DNA of 64,000 nucleotides from Betaproteobacteria bacterium (GTDB lineage Bacteria; Pseudomonadota; Gammaproteobacteria; Burkholderiales; SG8-41). How positions within the stretch are numbered: position 1 is the first letter of the stretch; every line of letters starts with the position of its first letter. The notes under the pieces were generated by a model. That model had not been told where the DNA came from, made no database searches, and was given only the letters and a program-made list of their open reading frames with translations. The stretch covers positions 1 to 64,000 of the forward strand of contig JAOTVX010000010.1 in NCBI GenBank assembly GCA_029863175.1. The letters are read 5' to 3'. The position numbers and the translations under genes were made by a program. Below are positions 26,095 to 34,931 of the stretch, piece by piece.

Positions 26095-26484
26095 ATGCAG
26101 GATCTGAAGAAACAGTCCCCGTTCGGGGTGTATCTCGAACATTTGAAGAAGGGTGAGCTTGCCTACCAGGTGTGCGCCGACGACGGCGCGGCCGTGTTCT
26201 TTCCGCGCGCCGTGGCGCCTCTCACAGGGAGCCCCAACCTCGAATGGCGTGTATCGAAGGGCCTCGGGACGGTGTACGCGACGACCGTGGTGTACGCCAA
26301 GGACCAGGCGCCACAAAACGTGGCGCTGATCGACGTGGACGAGGGCTTCCGCATGATGAGTCGCGTCGAGGACATTGACCCGATACAGGTGAAAATCGGA
26401 TTGCGCGTCAGGTTCCGCGTCCACGCGGGCGATGAGAAGCAGCCGCCCTACCCCGTGTTCACGCCGGCGGGAGGTGAAAAATGA
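26095..26484 (+). CDS. DUF35 OB-fold protein with degenerate zinc ribbon
   Basis: A 129-residue partner of thiolase-like proteins. The C-terminal OB fold is clear (GTVYATTVVYAKDQAP, NVALIDVDEGFRMMSRV, IGLRVRFRVH). The N-terminal rubredoxin-like ribbon normally has CxxCG..CPxCGS; here only VCADDG and VAPLTGS remain, so three of the four zinc ligands are missing. It overlaps the thiolase-like gene by four bases (26481-26484), so the two are made together and probably form a complex. The ribbon loss must be structural, not annotation error, because the flanking alignment is continuous. Confidence 0.85.
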   Translation: MQDLKKQSPFGVYLEHLKKGELAYQVCADDGAAVFFPRAVAPLTGSPNLEWRVSKGLGTVYATTVVYAKDQAPQNVALIDVDEGFRMMSRVEDIDPIQVKIGLRVRFRVHAGDEKQPPYPVFTPAGGEK

Positions 26485-27635
26485 GCGGACTCAAGCGCGG
26501 TAGCGTCGCCGTCGTTGGCGCCGCGGAATCCGACCTGGGACAGGTCGCGCCCCACACGAGCCCGGTCGACCTGATGGCGCAGGCGACCATGCGGGCCCTG
26601 GAAGATTGCGGGTTGAAGCTCTCCGACATCGACGGGGTATTCTCGGCGGCCACCCAGGTGCGCACGGCCCCGATGACACTCGCGGAGTACCTGCGCATCA
26701 AGCCACGGTTCTTCGATGGCACGATAATCGGCGGCTCATCGTTCATGACCCACGTCGCCCACGCCCAGGCCGCCATTGAGCACGGGCTGTGCGAGGTGGC
26801 GCTGATCGCTTACGGCAGCACCCAACGCTCGGTCTCGCGCGCGGCGGCTTCCCCGCGCGAGCGCAATCCGTACGAGGACCCCTATCGCCCGTTCATGCCG
26901 ACTTCGGCCTACGCTTTGGCGGCCTCGCGCCACATGCATCAGTACGGGACAACACGCGAGCAGCTTGCCGAAGTCGCAGTGGCCGCGCGCCAGTGGGCGC
27001 TGCTCAACCCGAAGGCATGGGAAAAAGAGCCTCTCACGATTGAGCAGGTGCTCAACGCCCGCATGGTGAGCTATCCGTTCACGGTCCGCGACTGCTGCCT
27101 GGTGGTCGATGGCGGCGGTGCCGTGATCCTCACCTCGGCCGCACGCGCGAAATCGCTCAAGAAGAAGCCAGCCTACGTGCTGGGTGTGGGCGAATCCCTG
27201 AGCCACGCGACGATCTCCAACATGCCGGACCTCACCGTGACCGCGGCAGCCGAGTCGGGGCCCAAGGCTTTCGGGATGGCCAAACTGAAACCTTCCGACG
27301 TGGACATGATCTCGCTCTACGATGCCTTCACCATCACCCCGATCCTGTTCCTCGAGGACTTGGGCTTCTGTCCCAAAGGTGAAGGCGGCCGCTTTGTATC
27401 AGGTGGCGCCATCGCGCCGGGCGGGAAGTACGCTGTCAACACGAGCGGCGGCGGTCTCTCCTACTGCCACCCCGGCATGTATGGACTGCTCGTGCTCATC
27501 GAGGCAGTGCGCCAGGTGCGCGGCGAGTGCGGGAAGCGCCAGGTAAAGGGTTGCGAGGTTGCTCTTGCGCACGGCAATGGTGGTGTGCTGTCCAGCCAGT
27601 GCACGGTGATCTTCGGATCGGATGCAACACTGTAG
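26481..27635 (+). CDS. Thiolase-like protein (SCP-x/lipid-transfer type)
   Basis: A 384-residue thiolase-fold protein. The nucleophilic cysteine region reads GGSSFMTHVAHAQAAI (G84-S87): serine replaces the usual Cys, as in non-condensing thiolase-like proteins paired with DUF35. C-terminal motifs are DAFTITPILFLEDLGF, GGLSYCHPGMYG (conserved His) and ALAHGNGGVLSSQ. It probably acts on CoA thioesters in a degradative aldol- or thiolytic-type step with DUF35. Coupled start (ATGA). The 3' end is partly duplicated 134 bases downstream. Confidence 0.88.
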   Translation: MSGLKRGSVAVVGAAESDLGQVAPHTSPVDLMAQATMRALEDCGLKLSDIDGVFSAATQVRTAPMTLAEYLRIKPRFFDGTIIGGSSFMTHVAHAQAAIEHGLCEVALIAYGSTQRSVSRAAASPRERNPYEDPYRPFMPTSAYALAASRHMHQYGTTREQLAEVAVAARQWALLNPKAWEKEPLTIEQVLNARMVSYPFTVRDCCLVVDGGGAVILTSAARAKSLKKKPAYVLGVGESLSHATISNMPDLTVTAAAESGPKAFGMAKLKPSDVDMISLYDAFTITPILFLEDLGFCPKGEGGRFVSGGAIAPGGKYAVNTSGGGLSYCHPGMYGLLVLIEAVRQVRGECGKRQVKGCEVALAHGNGGVLSSQCTVIFGSDATL

Positions 27636-27703
27636 CGCCGTGCGCCGGCCGCCTTCGGGGTCACATCCCCATAAATGGGGCCCCTGCTCCGCCCTACGGC
27701 GTC

Positions 27704-27769
27704 CACGGCAATGGTGGTGTGCTGTCCAGCCAGTGCACGGTGATCTTCGGCTCCGAATCGGCGCTGTAG
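27704..27769 (+). pseudogene. Duplicated 3' end of a thiolase-like gene
   Basis: Bases 27704-27750 repeat 27570-27616 exactly (47 bases, encoding HGNGGVLSSQCTVIFG). After that the copies diverge but both end in a stop: GSDATL in the gene, GSESAL in the fragment. So the fragment ends like a related, not identical, thiolase, which points to recombination with a paralogue rather than simple slippage. It has no start and is inert. Confidence 0.85.
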
Positions 27770-27796
27770 GACGTATGTCAAGAAACAGAGGACAGC

Positions 27797-27835
27797 ATTA
27801 GCCGCAGATAAACGCCGATAAACACAGATCCACAT
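27797..27835 (+). repeat. AGATAAACGCC fragment
   Basis: TTAGCCGCAGATAAACGCCG followed by ATAAACACAGATCC: a solitary left arm of the mosaic family upstream of msrB. No opposing arm is visible. Confidence 0.7.
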
Positions 27836-27981
27836 ATACTAAAAAACTCTGAACGCGGAACCCGGAGCCCGAAACGCGTCACGTGTCGGTGCATCCAATA
27901 AGGGCGGCGGCCCGTATATAAGAGGTAATCGGGAATTCGGGTAGACTTTTGTGGTCCGATGGAGAGATCGAAGGAGCCGAT

Positions 27982-28554
27982 ATGCCGCTGACGCGCAGAG
28001 GATTGTTGAAGGGAATACTGGCCGCTGGCCTTTGGAATGTGCTGCCGGGCCTGGCCGGTGCCGCTCGGCAAATCAAGGACATGAAGGGCATCGAGGAGTT
28101 GCAAAAGAACTGGATGGCCTTTTTGGCCGAAGGGATCAAGGTCCCAAAGCCAGGGGAACCGCTGAACCTTTCGAAGGACGAGTGGCGCAAGCGCCTTTCG
28201 CCCATGGCTTACTCGGTGCTGCGCGAGGAAGGCACCGAGCGCTCCGGAACCAGCCCGCTCGATAACGAGAAGCGCGATGGCGTATTCGCCTGTGCCGGCT
28301 GCGATCTGCCGCTCTTCAGTTCCGCGATGAAATTCGACAGCGGCACGGGCTGGCCGAGCTTCTTCACGGTCATTCCCGGCGCGGTCGCAACCAAAACGGA
28401 TTACAAGCTGGTCTGGCCGCGCACCGAGTACCACTGCGCGCGCTGCGGCGGCCACCAAGGCCACCTGTTCAAAGACGGCCCCCCGCCCACCGGCCAGCGC
28501 TGGTGCAACAACGGCGTAGCACTGAAATTTATTCCCAAGACCGGGAAGGCCTAA
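27982..28554 (+). CDS. msrB: Peptide-methionine (R)-S-oxide reductase with Tat signal
   Basis: A 190-residue MsrB. Zinc cysteines are in CAGCDLPLF and CARCGGHQGH, the substrate loop is FDSGTGWPSF, and catalytic Cys175 is in RWCNNGVALKF. The N-terminus LTRRGLLKGILAAG is a twin-arginine signal, so it would repair methionine-R-sulfoxide in periplasmic proteins. Start fixed by AAGGAG five bases before ATG 27982. Confidence 0.92.
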   Translation: MPLTRRGLLKGILAAGLWNVLPGLAGAARQIKDMKGIEELQKNWMAFLAEGIKVPKPGEPLNLSKDEWRKRLSPMAYSVLREEGTERSGTSPLDNEKRDGVFACAGCDLPLFSSAMKFDSGTGWPSFFTVIPGAVATKTDYKLVWPRTEYHCARCGGHQGHLFKDGPPPTGQRWCNNGVALKFIPKTGKA

Positions 28555-28666
28555 CGCCTCTCCTGAAGAAAGGCGCGAGTCGTGATGGGTGAAGGGTAAG
28601 TCGCGATTGCAGCAGCGGCTCGCCGAAACCCTGGGCCAGCGGAGCGCGCCTCACTCCCGTCACCAA

Positions 28667-30580
28667 TCACGATTTACGGTCTCCCGCTGGCAGGCGAAAG
28701 CCCAACCGTAGCCAAAGCGGCACCAGGGCCAATCCCAGCGTCAGGTTGAGCACGATCCAGACGTTGCGCTCGGGCAACCATACCGGGGGGGTGGCCTGCA
28801 GCAGCCAGGTACCCAGCCCGATCAGGAGACAGAACGTTGAGACGGCCGCCAGCACCACGGCTGCCGTTCCTCGCTCGAGATCCGCGAGCGGCGCCTGCTC
28901 GTGGTCACCGGCGGCTCGCGCCACGGGCCCCCAGAATCCCGGAGGCCGGACCTTGCGGTAGAAATCGACCAGCGTCCCGGGAGATACCGGTTGGAACCAG
29001 AGGGAGACGCCAATCGCGGCCGCCGTGGAGCTGACGGCCACCAACAACATGCGCAGCGCCGCAAGCTCTCCTGGAATGAGAATCAACGTGAGAGGTACCA
29101 GCAACCCCGAGCTGGCGATCGCTGCGAGTTCGCCCCAGGCCGTCATCCGCCACCATAGCCAGCGCAGGACCAGCACGACCCCGACGCCCGCCCCCAACAG
29201 CAGGCTGGATTCCCAGGCAACCTTGATGGAATCGAGCTGCGCCATGATGGCAAGCGCGATCGCCAGTATCAGGACGTTGGAAATGCGCGCCACCCAGACC
29301 AGTTCGCGCGGCGTCGGCTGCCGTCGGAGAAACCGGCACACGAAGCGCAGATAGATGTCGTTTGTCCAGTACGACGAGCCCCAGTTGAGATGCGTGTCCA
29401 CGGTGGACGCCAGGGCCGCAATCATTCCCGTCAGCATCAGGCCCCGTAGACCCGCCGGAAGCGTCTCCGCGATGCCGCGCACGAATGTCGTCTCGCGCGC
29501 CGCGACGTAGGCCTCGCCGCCAAGCGTGCCATCCGGCGGGAACAGCAGCAGCAGCCCCAGAGCAATCGGCAGCCACACGAGGCTGCGCAGCAGCACCTGG
29601 GCGAAAGTGAATACCACTGCTGCGCGGCGTGCCTCGTGGTCGGTGCGGCACGCCATCGCGCGTTGGGCAAGGTAGCCGGTGCCGTCGGCGTTGACCTGGA
29701 TCAGCCATTGCAGGAAGACCACGGCGAGCAACAAGGCGCTGACGTTGTACGCCACTGACGGCGTGAAGGCGAGCAGTTGCGAGGCGTTCATTGCCGGGCC
29801 GGACGTTCCGAAAGATTCGCTCAGCCTGCCGATCATCGTCTGCAACCCGCCGGCTTCATGCACCACCACGATCGCGTAAATGATGCTGGCGACCATCATG
29901 ATCGCGAATTGCACGACATCCGTCTTGACGACGCTGCGCAGCCCGCCCAGCGTGGAGTAGAACAGGGTGACAAGCGCGATGAACAGCACGGAGATAGTGT
30001 TGTCGGCGGCCTTCATCCAGTGCTGAGGGTCGGCGAGCGGCGCAGTGGTCGGCGCAAAGCCGATCCGTCGCACCATACTCTCGATGGGCTCGAACAGCGC
30101 CCCCGGAAACCATTGGTGCCACAGCAGGAACGGCTCGGCGATGCGGGTGGCCGCAAGGAGGACGATTGCCAGCGCAAAGCAGTTGAATACGGTGCCGAAA
30201 TAGAGCGCCTTGAACAAGCGCAGAGGCGCTGCGCCGCCCCCGCCATAGCGTAGCTCCGCAAACTCGGCATCGGTCAGCACCCCCGAACGCCGCCAGCAAG
30301 CCGCCAGCACGAACGCCATGAGCAGAAAGCTGAGCGCGTAGATCCAGAGCCGCCACAGCGCGAAGATGCCGCCTACGGCGACAAGGCCGGTCACGAGCAA
30401 TGGCGTGTCAGCCGCAAACTGCGTCGCGGCCATACTGATGCCCGCCTGCCAGCCGTTCAGGCTGCGTCCAGCAAGAAAATACTGCTCGGGCCCCGCGCTC
30501 GCCTCGTGCCGGTCGCGCAGGCCTACGACCACGACATAGACGAGAAAGGCCGCTACGATGAAGGCATCAATGATCGTCAT
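28667..30580 (-). CDS. Sodium:solute symporter family protein
   Basis: A 637-residue SSS-type carrier with about 13-15 membrane helices. Family marks are FLAGRSLNGWQAGISMAATQFAADTP in the first repeat (inverted LeuT fold), YSTLGGLRSVVKTDVVQF and GLMLTGMIAALASTVDTHLNWGSSYW (sodium-site serines). A long C-terminal extension with extra helices is common in this subgroup. Start at ATG 30580 puts helix 1 (IIDAFIVAAFLVYVVVVG) at the N-terminus; the longer frame to 30676 adds 32 polar residues. Solute unknown. Confidence 0.88.
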   Translation of the reverse strand: MTIIDAFIVAAFLVYVVVVGLRDRHEASAGPEQYFLAGRSLNGWQAGISMAATQFAADTPLLVTGLVAVGGIFALWRLWIYALSFLLMAFVLAACWRRSGVLTDAEFAELRYGGGGAAPLRLFKALYFGTVFNCFALAIVLLAATRIAEPFLLWHQWFPGALFEPIESMVRRIGFAPTTAPLADPQHWMKAADNTISVLFIALVTLFYSTLGGLRSVVKTDVVQFAIMMVASIIYAIVVVHEAGGLQTMIGRLSESFGTSGPAMNASQLLAFTPSVAYNVSALLLAVVFLQWLIQVNADGTGYLAQRAMACRTDHEARRAAVVFTFAQVLLRSLVWLPIALGLLLLFPPDGTLGGEAYVAARETTFVRGIAETLPAGLRGLMLTGMIAALASTVDTHLNWGSSYWTNDIYLRFVCRFLRRQPTPRELVWVARISNVLILAIALAIMAQLDSIKVAWESSLLLGAGVGVVLVLRWLWWRMTAWGELAAIASSGLLVPLTLILIPGELAALRMLLVAVSSTAAAIGVSLWFQPVSPGTLVDFYRKVRPPGFWGPVARAAGDHEQAPLADLERGTAAVVLAAVSTFCLLIGLGTWLLQATPPVWLPERNVWIVLNLTLGLALVPLWLRLGFRLPAGDRKS

Positions 30581-30722
30581 GATGTCGGCTGATAAGCTCT
30601 CGCTACACGATAACATGCCGGCCGGCTTCCGTTCCCGGCAGACATCCGCGTGCTGGAAGCCGGCACCAGTTGCCACCCGCCGCCGACCGCGCTATAAAAG
30701 GAGCTGACGCGGACCTTCCGAT

Positions 30723-31205
30723 ATGGTTACTCCGATCTTCCGTCTTGGGCTTCCCGCCGATGCGTACGAAATCGCGGTGATGTCGCGTTATCTGATCGAG
30801 GTCGGCCTGCGAGGATGGTCGTGGCCGCCCGAGCGGGTCGCGAGCGCAGTCCGGGCGCGCAACACCAATGTCGTGGTTGCCGGGGTCAGGGACAATCTCG
30901 TCGGCTTCTCCATCATGGAATACGGCGACAACACGGGACACCTGAGCCTGCTCGCCGTCAAACCGTCGCACCAGCGCTGCGGCATCGGGCGCCAGCTGAT
31001 GGCATGGCTTGAAGAGACGGCGCTCACCGCGGGCATCATGACCGTCACCCTCGAGCTGCGCGTGAATAATTTCGCGGCACGCACCTTCTACCGGGCGCTG
31101 GGTTACAAGGAGATGTCCTATATTCCCGGCTACTACCGCGGGCTGGAAACCGCGGTGAAGATGTCGCGCGACATCCGCCGGGCGATCCCCAATCGGATCA
31201 GCTAA
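30723..31205 (+). CDS. GNAT N-acetyltransferase, RimI-like
   Basis: A 160-residue GNAT. The acetyl-CoA motif A is LLAVKPSHQRCGIGRQLMAWLEE, followed by LELRVNNFAARTFYRALGY, the RimI-type motif B. It acetylates an amino group, possibly a protein N-terminus; substrate unknown. It is divergent from the symporter. Confidence 0.88.
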   Translation: MVTPIFRLGLPADAYEIAVMSRYLIEVGLRGWSWPPERVASAVRARNTNVVVAGVRDNLVGFSIMEYGDNTGHLSLLAVKPSHQRCGIGRQLMAWLEETALTAGIMTVTLELRVNNFAARTFYRALGYKEMSYIPGYYRGLETAVKMSRDIRRAIPNRIS

Positions 31206-31274
31206 AACCGCCGCGCCGGGCCCGCTCGCGTTGCCGCGAGAGGACCGCCGTGAGTTCCCGACCCGCTCCCGCGC

Positions 31275-32558
31275 CTACTTGAACACGTCCAAGATGAGCA
31301 TGTTCGGCAGCCAGAGCGCCAACGCGGGGAAGAAGATCACCAGGAGCAACACCATGGCGTCGGTGGAAAAAAACGGCATGGCGCCTTTCGTGACCTGGCT
31401 GATCGGGATCTTCGAAGTGCTGCTCACCGCGAAGAGGTTCAGGCCGACCGGGGGCGTGACGACGCTCATTTCGACGGCGATGGTGAGCATGATGCCGAGG
31501 TGGATCGGATCGATCTTGAGCGCGAGGGCGACCGGGTACACGACCGGCATCGTCAACAGCACGATCGCGATACCGTCGAGGAACATCCCGAGAAAGAGCG
31601 CTGCGAGCATGAACATGAAGATGAAGCCAAGCTGAGTCAGCTCCATGTCGACCACGGCTTTCGTGACGATCTGCGGCCAGTACAGGTTCGCGGCCAGGAA
31701 CTGAAACACGCCCACGCTGCCCACCAGGAACAGGACGACGGCCGACAGGTTTAACGCGCGGCAGGTCGTGGGCAGAAGCTCCCTGATGAACTGGCCCCGG
31801 CCGGTGATGGCCCCGTAGAGCAGCGCGTAGCCGCAGGCGGCCGCGGCGGCTTCCGTCGGGGTAAAGAATCCTCCGTAGAGTCCCCCGAGAATGACGACCG
31901 GCATGCCGAGCGCCGGCAGGGCGACCTTGCCGGCGCGGGCCGCTTCACGCAGGTCGAGCTCGCCGCGCGGCAATTTCAAGTACCACGCGAGTAAGATCAT
32001 GGCGACGATATTGCTGACGGCCAGCAACATGCCCGGAACGACCCCGGCGAAGAACAAGCGCACGATCGAGGTCTCGGTCACAATACCGTAGAGAATCAGG
32101 ATAATGCTCGGCGGAATGAGCATGGCGATCCCGCCGCTCGCGGCGACGATGCCGGACGCCAGCCACGGCGGGTAGCCGCGTTTTAGCATCTCGGGGATCG
32201 CGATGAGGCTCATGGCCGCCGCCATCGCGACGCTCGAGCCCGAGATCGCCGCGAACATGACGCAGGCAAGCACGGTCGCGATCCCGAATCCGCCCGGCAT
32301 CCAGCCAACCAGGGCGTCGGCGAACCGGAACAGCTGCCCGATCAGGCCGGTGCGCTCCATGAGGAAGCCCGCGAAGATGAAGAGCGGAATCGCCATCAAC
32401 GAGTAGCGCCCGATGAAGTTGAAGAAGGCGCGGAAGATGACGGTCGGCTCCAGCAGCGGGTCGATGAGGATGTACACCGCACTGGCGGCGCCGAGCGCGA
32501 TGCCGATCGGCACGCTCAGCACGAGCAGCACCAGCGCCAGAATCCCAACGAGATACAT
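31275..32558 (-). CDS. dctM: TRAP transporter large permease
   Basis: A 427-residue DctM with about 12 helices: GIALGAASAVYILIDPLL, SLMAIPLFIFAGFLMERTG, SGSSVAMAAAMSLIAIPEM, GGIAMLIPPSIILILYG and VVTPPVGLNLFAVS are family hallmarks. It is the Na+-coupled channel subunit of the system whose DctQ and DctP genes lie upstream on the same strand. A stable hairpin lies 18 bases before its ATG. Confidence 0.95.
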   Translation of the reverse strand: MYLVGILALVLLVLSVPIGIALGAASAVYILIDPLLEPTVIFRAFFNFIGRYSLMAIPLFIFAGFLMERTGLIGQLFRFADALVGWMPGGFGIATVLACVMFAAISGSSVAMAAAMSLIAIPEMLKRGYPPWLASGIVAASGGIAMLIPPSIILILYGIVTETSIVRLFFAGVVPGMLLAVSNIVAMILLAWYLKLPRGELDLREAARAGKVALPALGMPVVILGGLYGGFFTPTEAAAAACGYALLYGAITGRGQFIRELLPTTCRALNLSAVVLFLVGSVGVFQFLAANLYWPQIVTKAVVDMELTQLGFIFMFMLAALFLGMFLDGIAIVLLTMPVVYPVALALKIDPIHLGIMLTIAVEMSVVTPPVGLNLFAVSSTSKIPISQVTKGAMPFFSTDAMVLLLVIFFPALALWLPNMLILDVFK

Positions 32559-32576
32559 CCGCTCCCCTCTCCCTAA

Positions 32577-32606
32577 GAGTTTGTCGGACTTTGATCCGAC
32601 AATCTC
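32577..32606 (-). repeat. Hairpin between dctQ and dctM
   Basis: TTGTCGGA (32581-32588) pairs with TCCGACAA (32595-32602), extended by GAG/CTC after one mismatch. It shares the word TTGTCGGA with the hairpin behind dctP at 33413. Next to it, 32607-32680 holds GCTGCTAGCAGC and further partial palindromes; no gene. Confidence 0.75.
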
Positions 32607-32680
32607 CTAATTCTCAGGCGGTTTTGCTGCTAGCAGCCGGTCGCACCGCCAAATCCGACAGGCTGCTCGAAATCAGCACA

Positions 32681-33232
32681 TCAATGCGGAATCTCGCCTT
32701 CATCCGGCGGCTCCACGAGGACACTGCGGCCTCGCAGCCTCTGGATTTCCCGGTAGATCTGGAAGAACAACGACACCGCCATGAAGAAGAAGCCGACGAG
32801 CAGCACCCACAGGAACGGCGCCATCGGAAACTGGAGGCTCTCCGTGCGGGTGTCGTAATGCTGGCTCTCGAGCACTTCGGGAATGCCCCACCACACCACG
32901 GCGAGAAGGAACACGAGCGAGAAGGTGAAAACGATGAGCCTGAGGACCTCGGCCGCGCGGCGCACGCGCGGACCGAGCTTCTCCACGAGCTCCACGAACA
33001 GGGTAACGGTAAGGTGCGCTTCGCGCCGCTGCGCGATGCCGAAGTAGAGAAAAACGCCGCTCAGGATGAAGAAGGTGACGGCGTCCTGCTGCCACTCGAA
33101 GGAGACGCCGAACACGTAGCGCCGAATGACCTCGAGCAGCGCGAGCAGCGTGCACCCGAGCAGCAGGAGCGCCGCGGCGTACGCCAGGAAACGGTCCTGG
33201 AACGCGCGCCAGATCGCGTATGCCCGTTCCAC
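32681..33232 (-). CDS. dctQ: TRAP transporter small permease
   Basis: A 183-residue four-helix DctQ: LAYAAALLLLGCTLLALLEV, RYVFGVSFEWQQDAVTFF (conserved W in a TRAP small-permease motif), VFTFSLVFLLAVVWWGIPEV and PFLWVLLVGFFFMAVSLFF. Sits between dctP and dctM and links receptor to channel. Ends with a basic/acidic tail. Confidence 0.92.
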   Translation of the reverse strand: MERAYAIWRAFQDRFLAYAAALLLLGCTLLALLEVIRRYVFGVSFEWQQDAVTFFILSGVFLYFGIAQRREAHLTVTLFVELVEKLGPRVRRAAEVLRLIVFTFSLVFLLAVVWWGIPEVLESQHYDTRTESLQFPMAPFLWVLLVGFFFMAVSLFFQIYREIQRLRGRSVLVEPPDEGEIPH

Positions 33233-33243
33233 GCGCCAGGCCC

Positions 33244-33269
33244 CCTGTCGGGTTCAACGGCCCGACAGG
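33244..33269 (-). repeat. Hairpin upstream of dctQ
   Basis: CCTGTCGGG (33244-33252) and CCCGACAGG (33261-33269) form a perfect nine-bp stem with an eight-base loop, 11 bases before the dctQ start. Confidence 0.75.
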
Positions 33270-33412
33270 CGGCTAACCGCAAGGCCGCCCGCGGAATTAA
33301 AACACAACCGGAGATACCGCATCGTCCCGGCCCCCAATGCGCGCGCGTCAGTTTGAAAAACGGCTTTCACTGCCTATCCACTCCGTCTTCTTGTGAGCGG
33401 TCTTATTCTAGA

Positions 33413-33440
33413 AGTTTGTCGGACCTAAGTCCGACAAACT
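33413..33440 (-). terminator. Hairpin just after dctP
   Basis: AGTTTGTCGGAC (33413-33424) and GTCCGACAAACT (33429-33440) form a perfect 12-bp stem with a four-base loop, seven bases beyond the dctP stop in the direction of transcription. There is no U-run, so it more likely stabilises the abundant dctP part of the mRNA or attenuates dctQM. Confidence 0.75.
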
Positions 33441-33447
33441 CCTCGGG

Positions 33448-34593
33448 CTACTTGATCACGATAACCGACGCATGCTTCGCGCAGTCAATCTTCTCGATCC
33501 AGGATGAACCGGATGGATTATTCTTTGACAGCTCGCGGCCTTCCTTGACGAAGAGATCGATCCACTTGTCCGCTTCCTTCGGCGTCTTGCTCTTCACGTA
33601 CTGGGTCGGTTTGTCTCCCGCCATATCCACCATCGCGGTGACCTCCTCCGGGCTCATCCAGTAGATCCCCGGCTTGGACACATCCTTGGTCCCGTACTTG
33701 TCGTAGCTCATCTTGTCAACGCACCAGTTGTACTCTTTCTGGACCTGAATGGTCTCGGCGATGACCTGTTGGAGCGCGGCCTGGGTCGCCGGTGTCAGGC
33801 GGCGCCACCAGCGCAGGCTCGCGCTGACCATGTAGTAGTCGCCGATGAAGGCGCCAGCGCCGCCCATGGTGTAGTAAGGCGCCTGCTCGCGTACTCTCGA
33901 CCACCCGCCGATGCTCGTCATCAGGCCGTCGATCACGCCCGATTCGAGCGCGCTCGGCACCTCGCCGAATCCCATGACGACGGGCGACGCATTCCAGGCC
34001 AAGAGCGAGGCGTTCTCGACCGGCCCCATGCTGCGCAGCTTCCGGCCTTCGAAGTCCGCGGGCTTCGCAAAGCGCTTATCCCTGCCGCCGATGCCCATGC
34101 CGAAGCTCATGTGCCCGACGCCGAACACCTTGACGGCTTGCCTCTTCTGAAGCCGCTCGACCAACATCTGGTACGTCTGCGTCTTTTCCAGCGAGTCGAC
34201 CGCCCCGACCGTCGTCAGCACGCCCGGCCCGACCACGGTCATCATGTACGGTTCAACCGACGCCCCTTTGCCGATCTGCATAAAGCTCAACTCCAGGTTG
34301 CCCTGGCGCATGGCCTCGAAGGCTTCGGGTATGGTGTAGAGCGCGCCGGCGTAGTAGAGGCGCGCCTCGCTGCCAGGGATCACCTGCGGCAGCCGTTCGG
34401 CGAAATACTTCATCGCGAGACCCGCGGGATGCGGCGGCGGCGGCAAGTCCGCGACGAAGCGCAGCACGACCTTTTTCGGTTTGTCCTGCGCGTACGCGGA
34501 GCGGTCGGTTACGCCCCAGGTCAAGGCAAGGGCCGCTACAAAAATTGCGGTCGTCATCCTCACTGAAAAACGTGAAATCCGGCTAACGTTCAT
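33448..34593 (-). CDS. dctP: TRAP transporter solute receptor (DctP family)
   Basis: A 381-residue periplasmic receptor with a signal peptide (TTAIFVAALALTWGV, cleavage near AYAQ). DctP features: VLRFVADLPPPPHPAG, FAERLPQVIPGSEARLYYAG, GRKLRSMGPVENASLLAWNASPV, FGEVPSALESGVIDGLMTS. The ligand is probably an organic acid. Start ATG 34593 is preferred over 34644 because GGAGG precedes it. First gene of dctPQM. Confidence 0.93.
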   Translation of the reverse strand: MNVSRISRFSVRMTTAIFVAALALTWGVTDRSAYAQDKPKKVVLRFVADLPPPPHPAGLAMKYFAERLPQVIPGSEARLYYAGALYTIPEAFEAMRQGNLELSFMQIGKGASVEPYMMTVVGPGVLTTVGAVDSLEKTQTYQMLVERLQKRQAVKVFGVGHMSFGMGIGGRDKRFAKPADFEGRKLRSMGPVENASLLAWNASPVVMGFGEVPSALESGVIDGLMTSIGGWSRVREQAPYYTMGGAGAFIGDYYMVSASLRWWRRLTPATQAALQQVIAETIQVQKEYNWCVDKMSYDKYGTKDVSKPGIYWMSPEEVTAMVDMAGDKPTQYVKSKTPKEADKWIDLFVKEGRELSKNNPSGSSWIEKIDCAKHASVIVIK

Positions 34594-34931
34594 AGGACTC
34601 CTCCATCGGGCAGATCCACAGGTGTGGGGCGCCGTTTTTGACAACCCCGTTATTCTTACCTTATTTGATAGTAAGGAAACTATATGATCGGCTTTTCACC
34701 GTCAAGCGCAATACTCGTGCCGGACTTGCATGCCCGGTAAAGGGAGTTTTTGCAATCCAATCAAGGGCCCTTTCCGCCGCAAACGCGGGATGGGCGTCGC
34801 CTTCATCTGCGATGGTGTGGCAGGCTCGGGCTGCCGCCCAGCGAAGCGATCTAAGCGCTGCGTCAGGGGAACGTCACGATGGGCGGACGGGCCGCGCTGG
34901 CAACCGTTCCGATCGCTTATCATTCGCCATC
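34594..34931. other. Divergent control region, dctP / haloacid dehalogenase
   Basis: Spacer for two divergent genes. An A+T-rich segment at 34645-34690 carries CTTAC-N11-GTAAG (34655-34675), a possible operator at the dctP transcription start, and TTGACA on the plus strand near 34639. The rest (34720-34931) reads open in several frames but shows no domain, and the dehalogenase frame upstream of 34932 is not family-like. Confidence 0.4.
34679..34705 (-). promoter_or_regulatory. Candidate dctP promoter
   Basis: On the minus strand TTGACG, 15 bases, TATAGT. The spacing is short but both boxes are close to sigma-70 consensus and it lies about 85 bases before the dctP ATG. Confidence 0.35.

Noticed and set aside
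27527..27769. 80-residue frame covering both thiolase tails
   Set aside because: In the first copy it runs out of frame with the gene, and it arises from the duplication.
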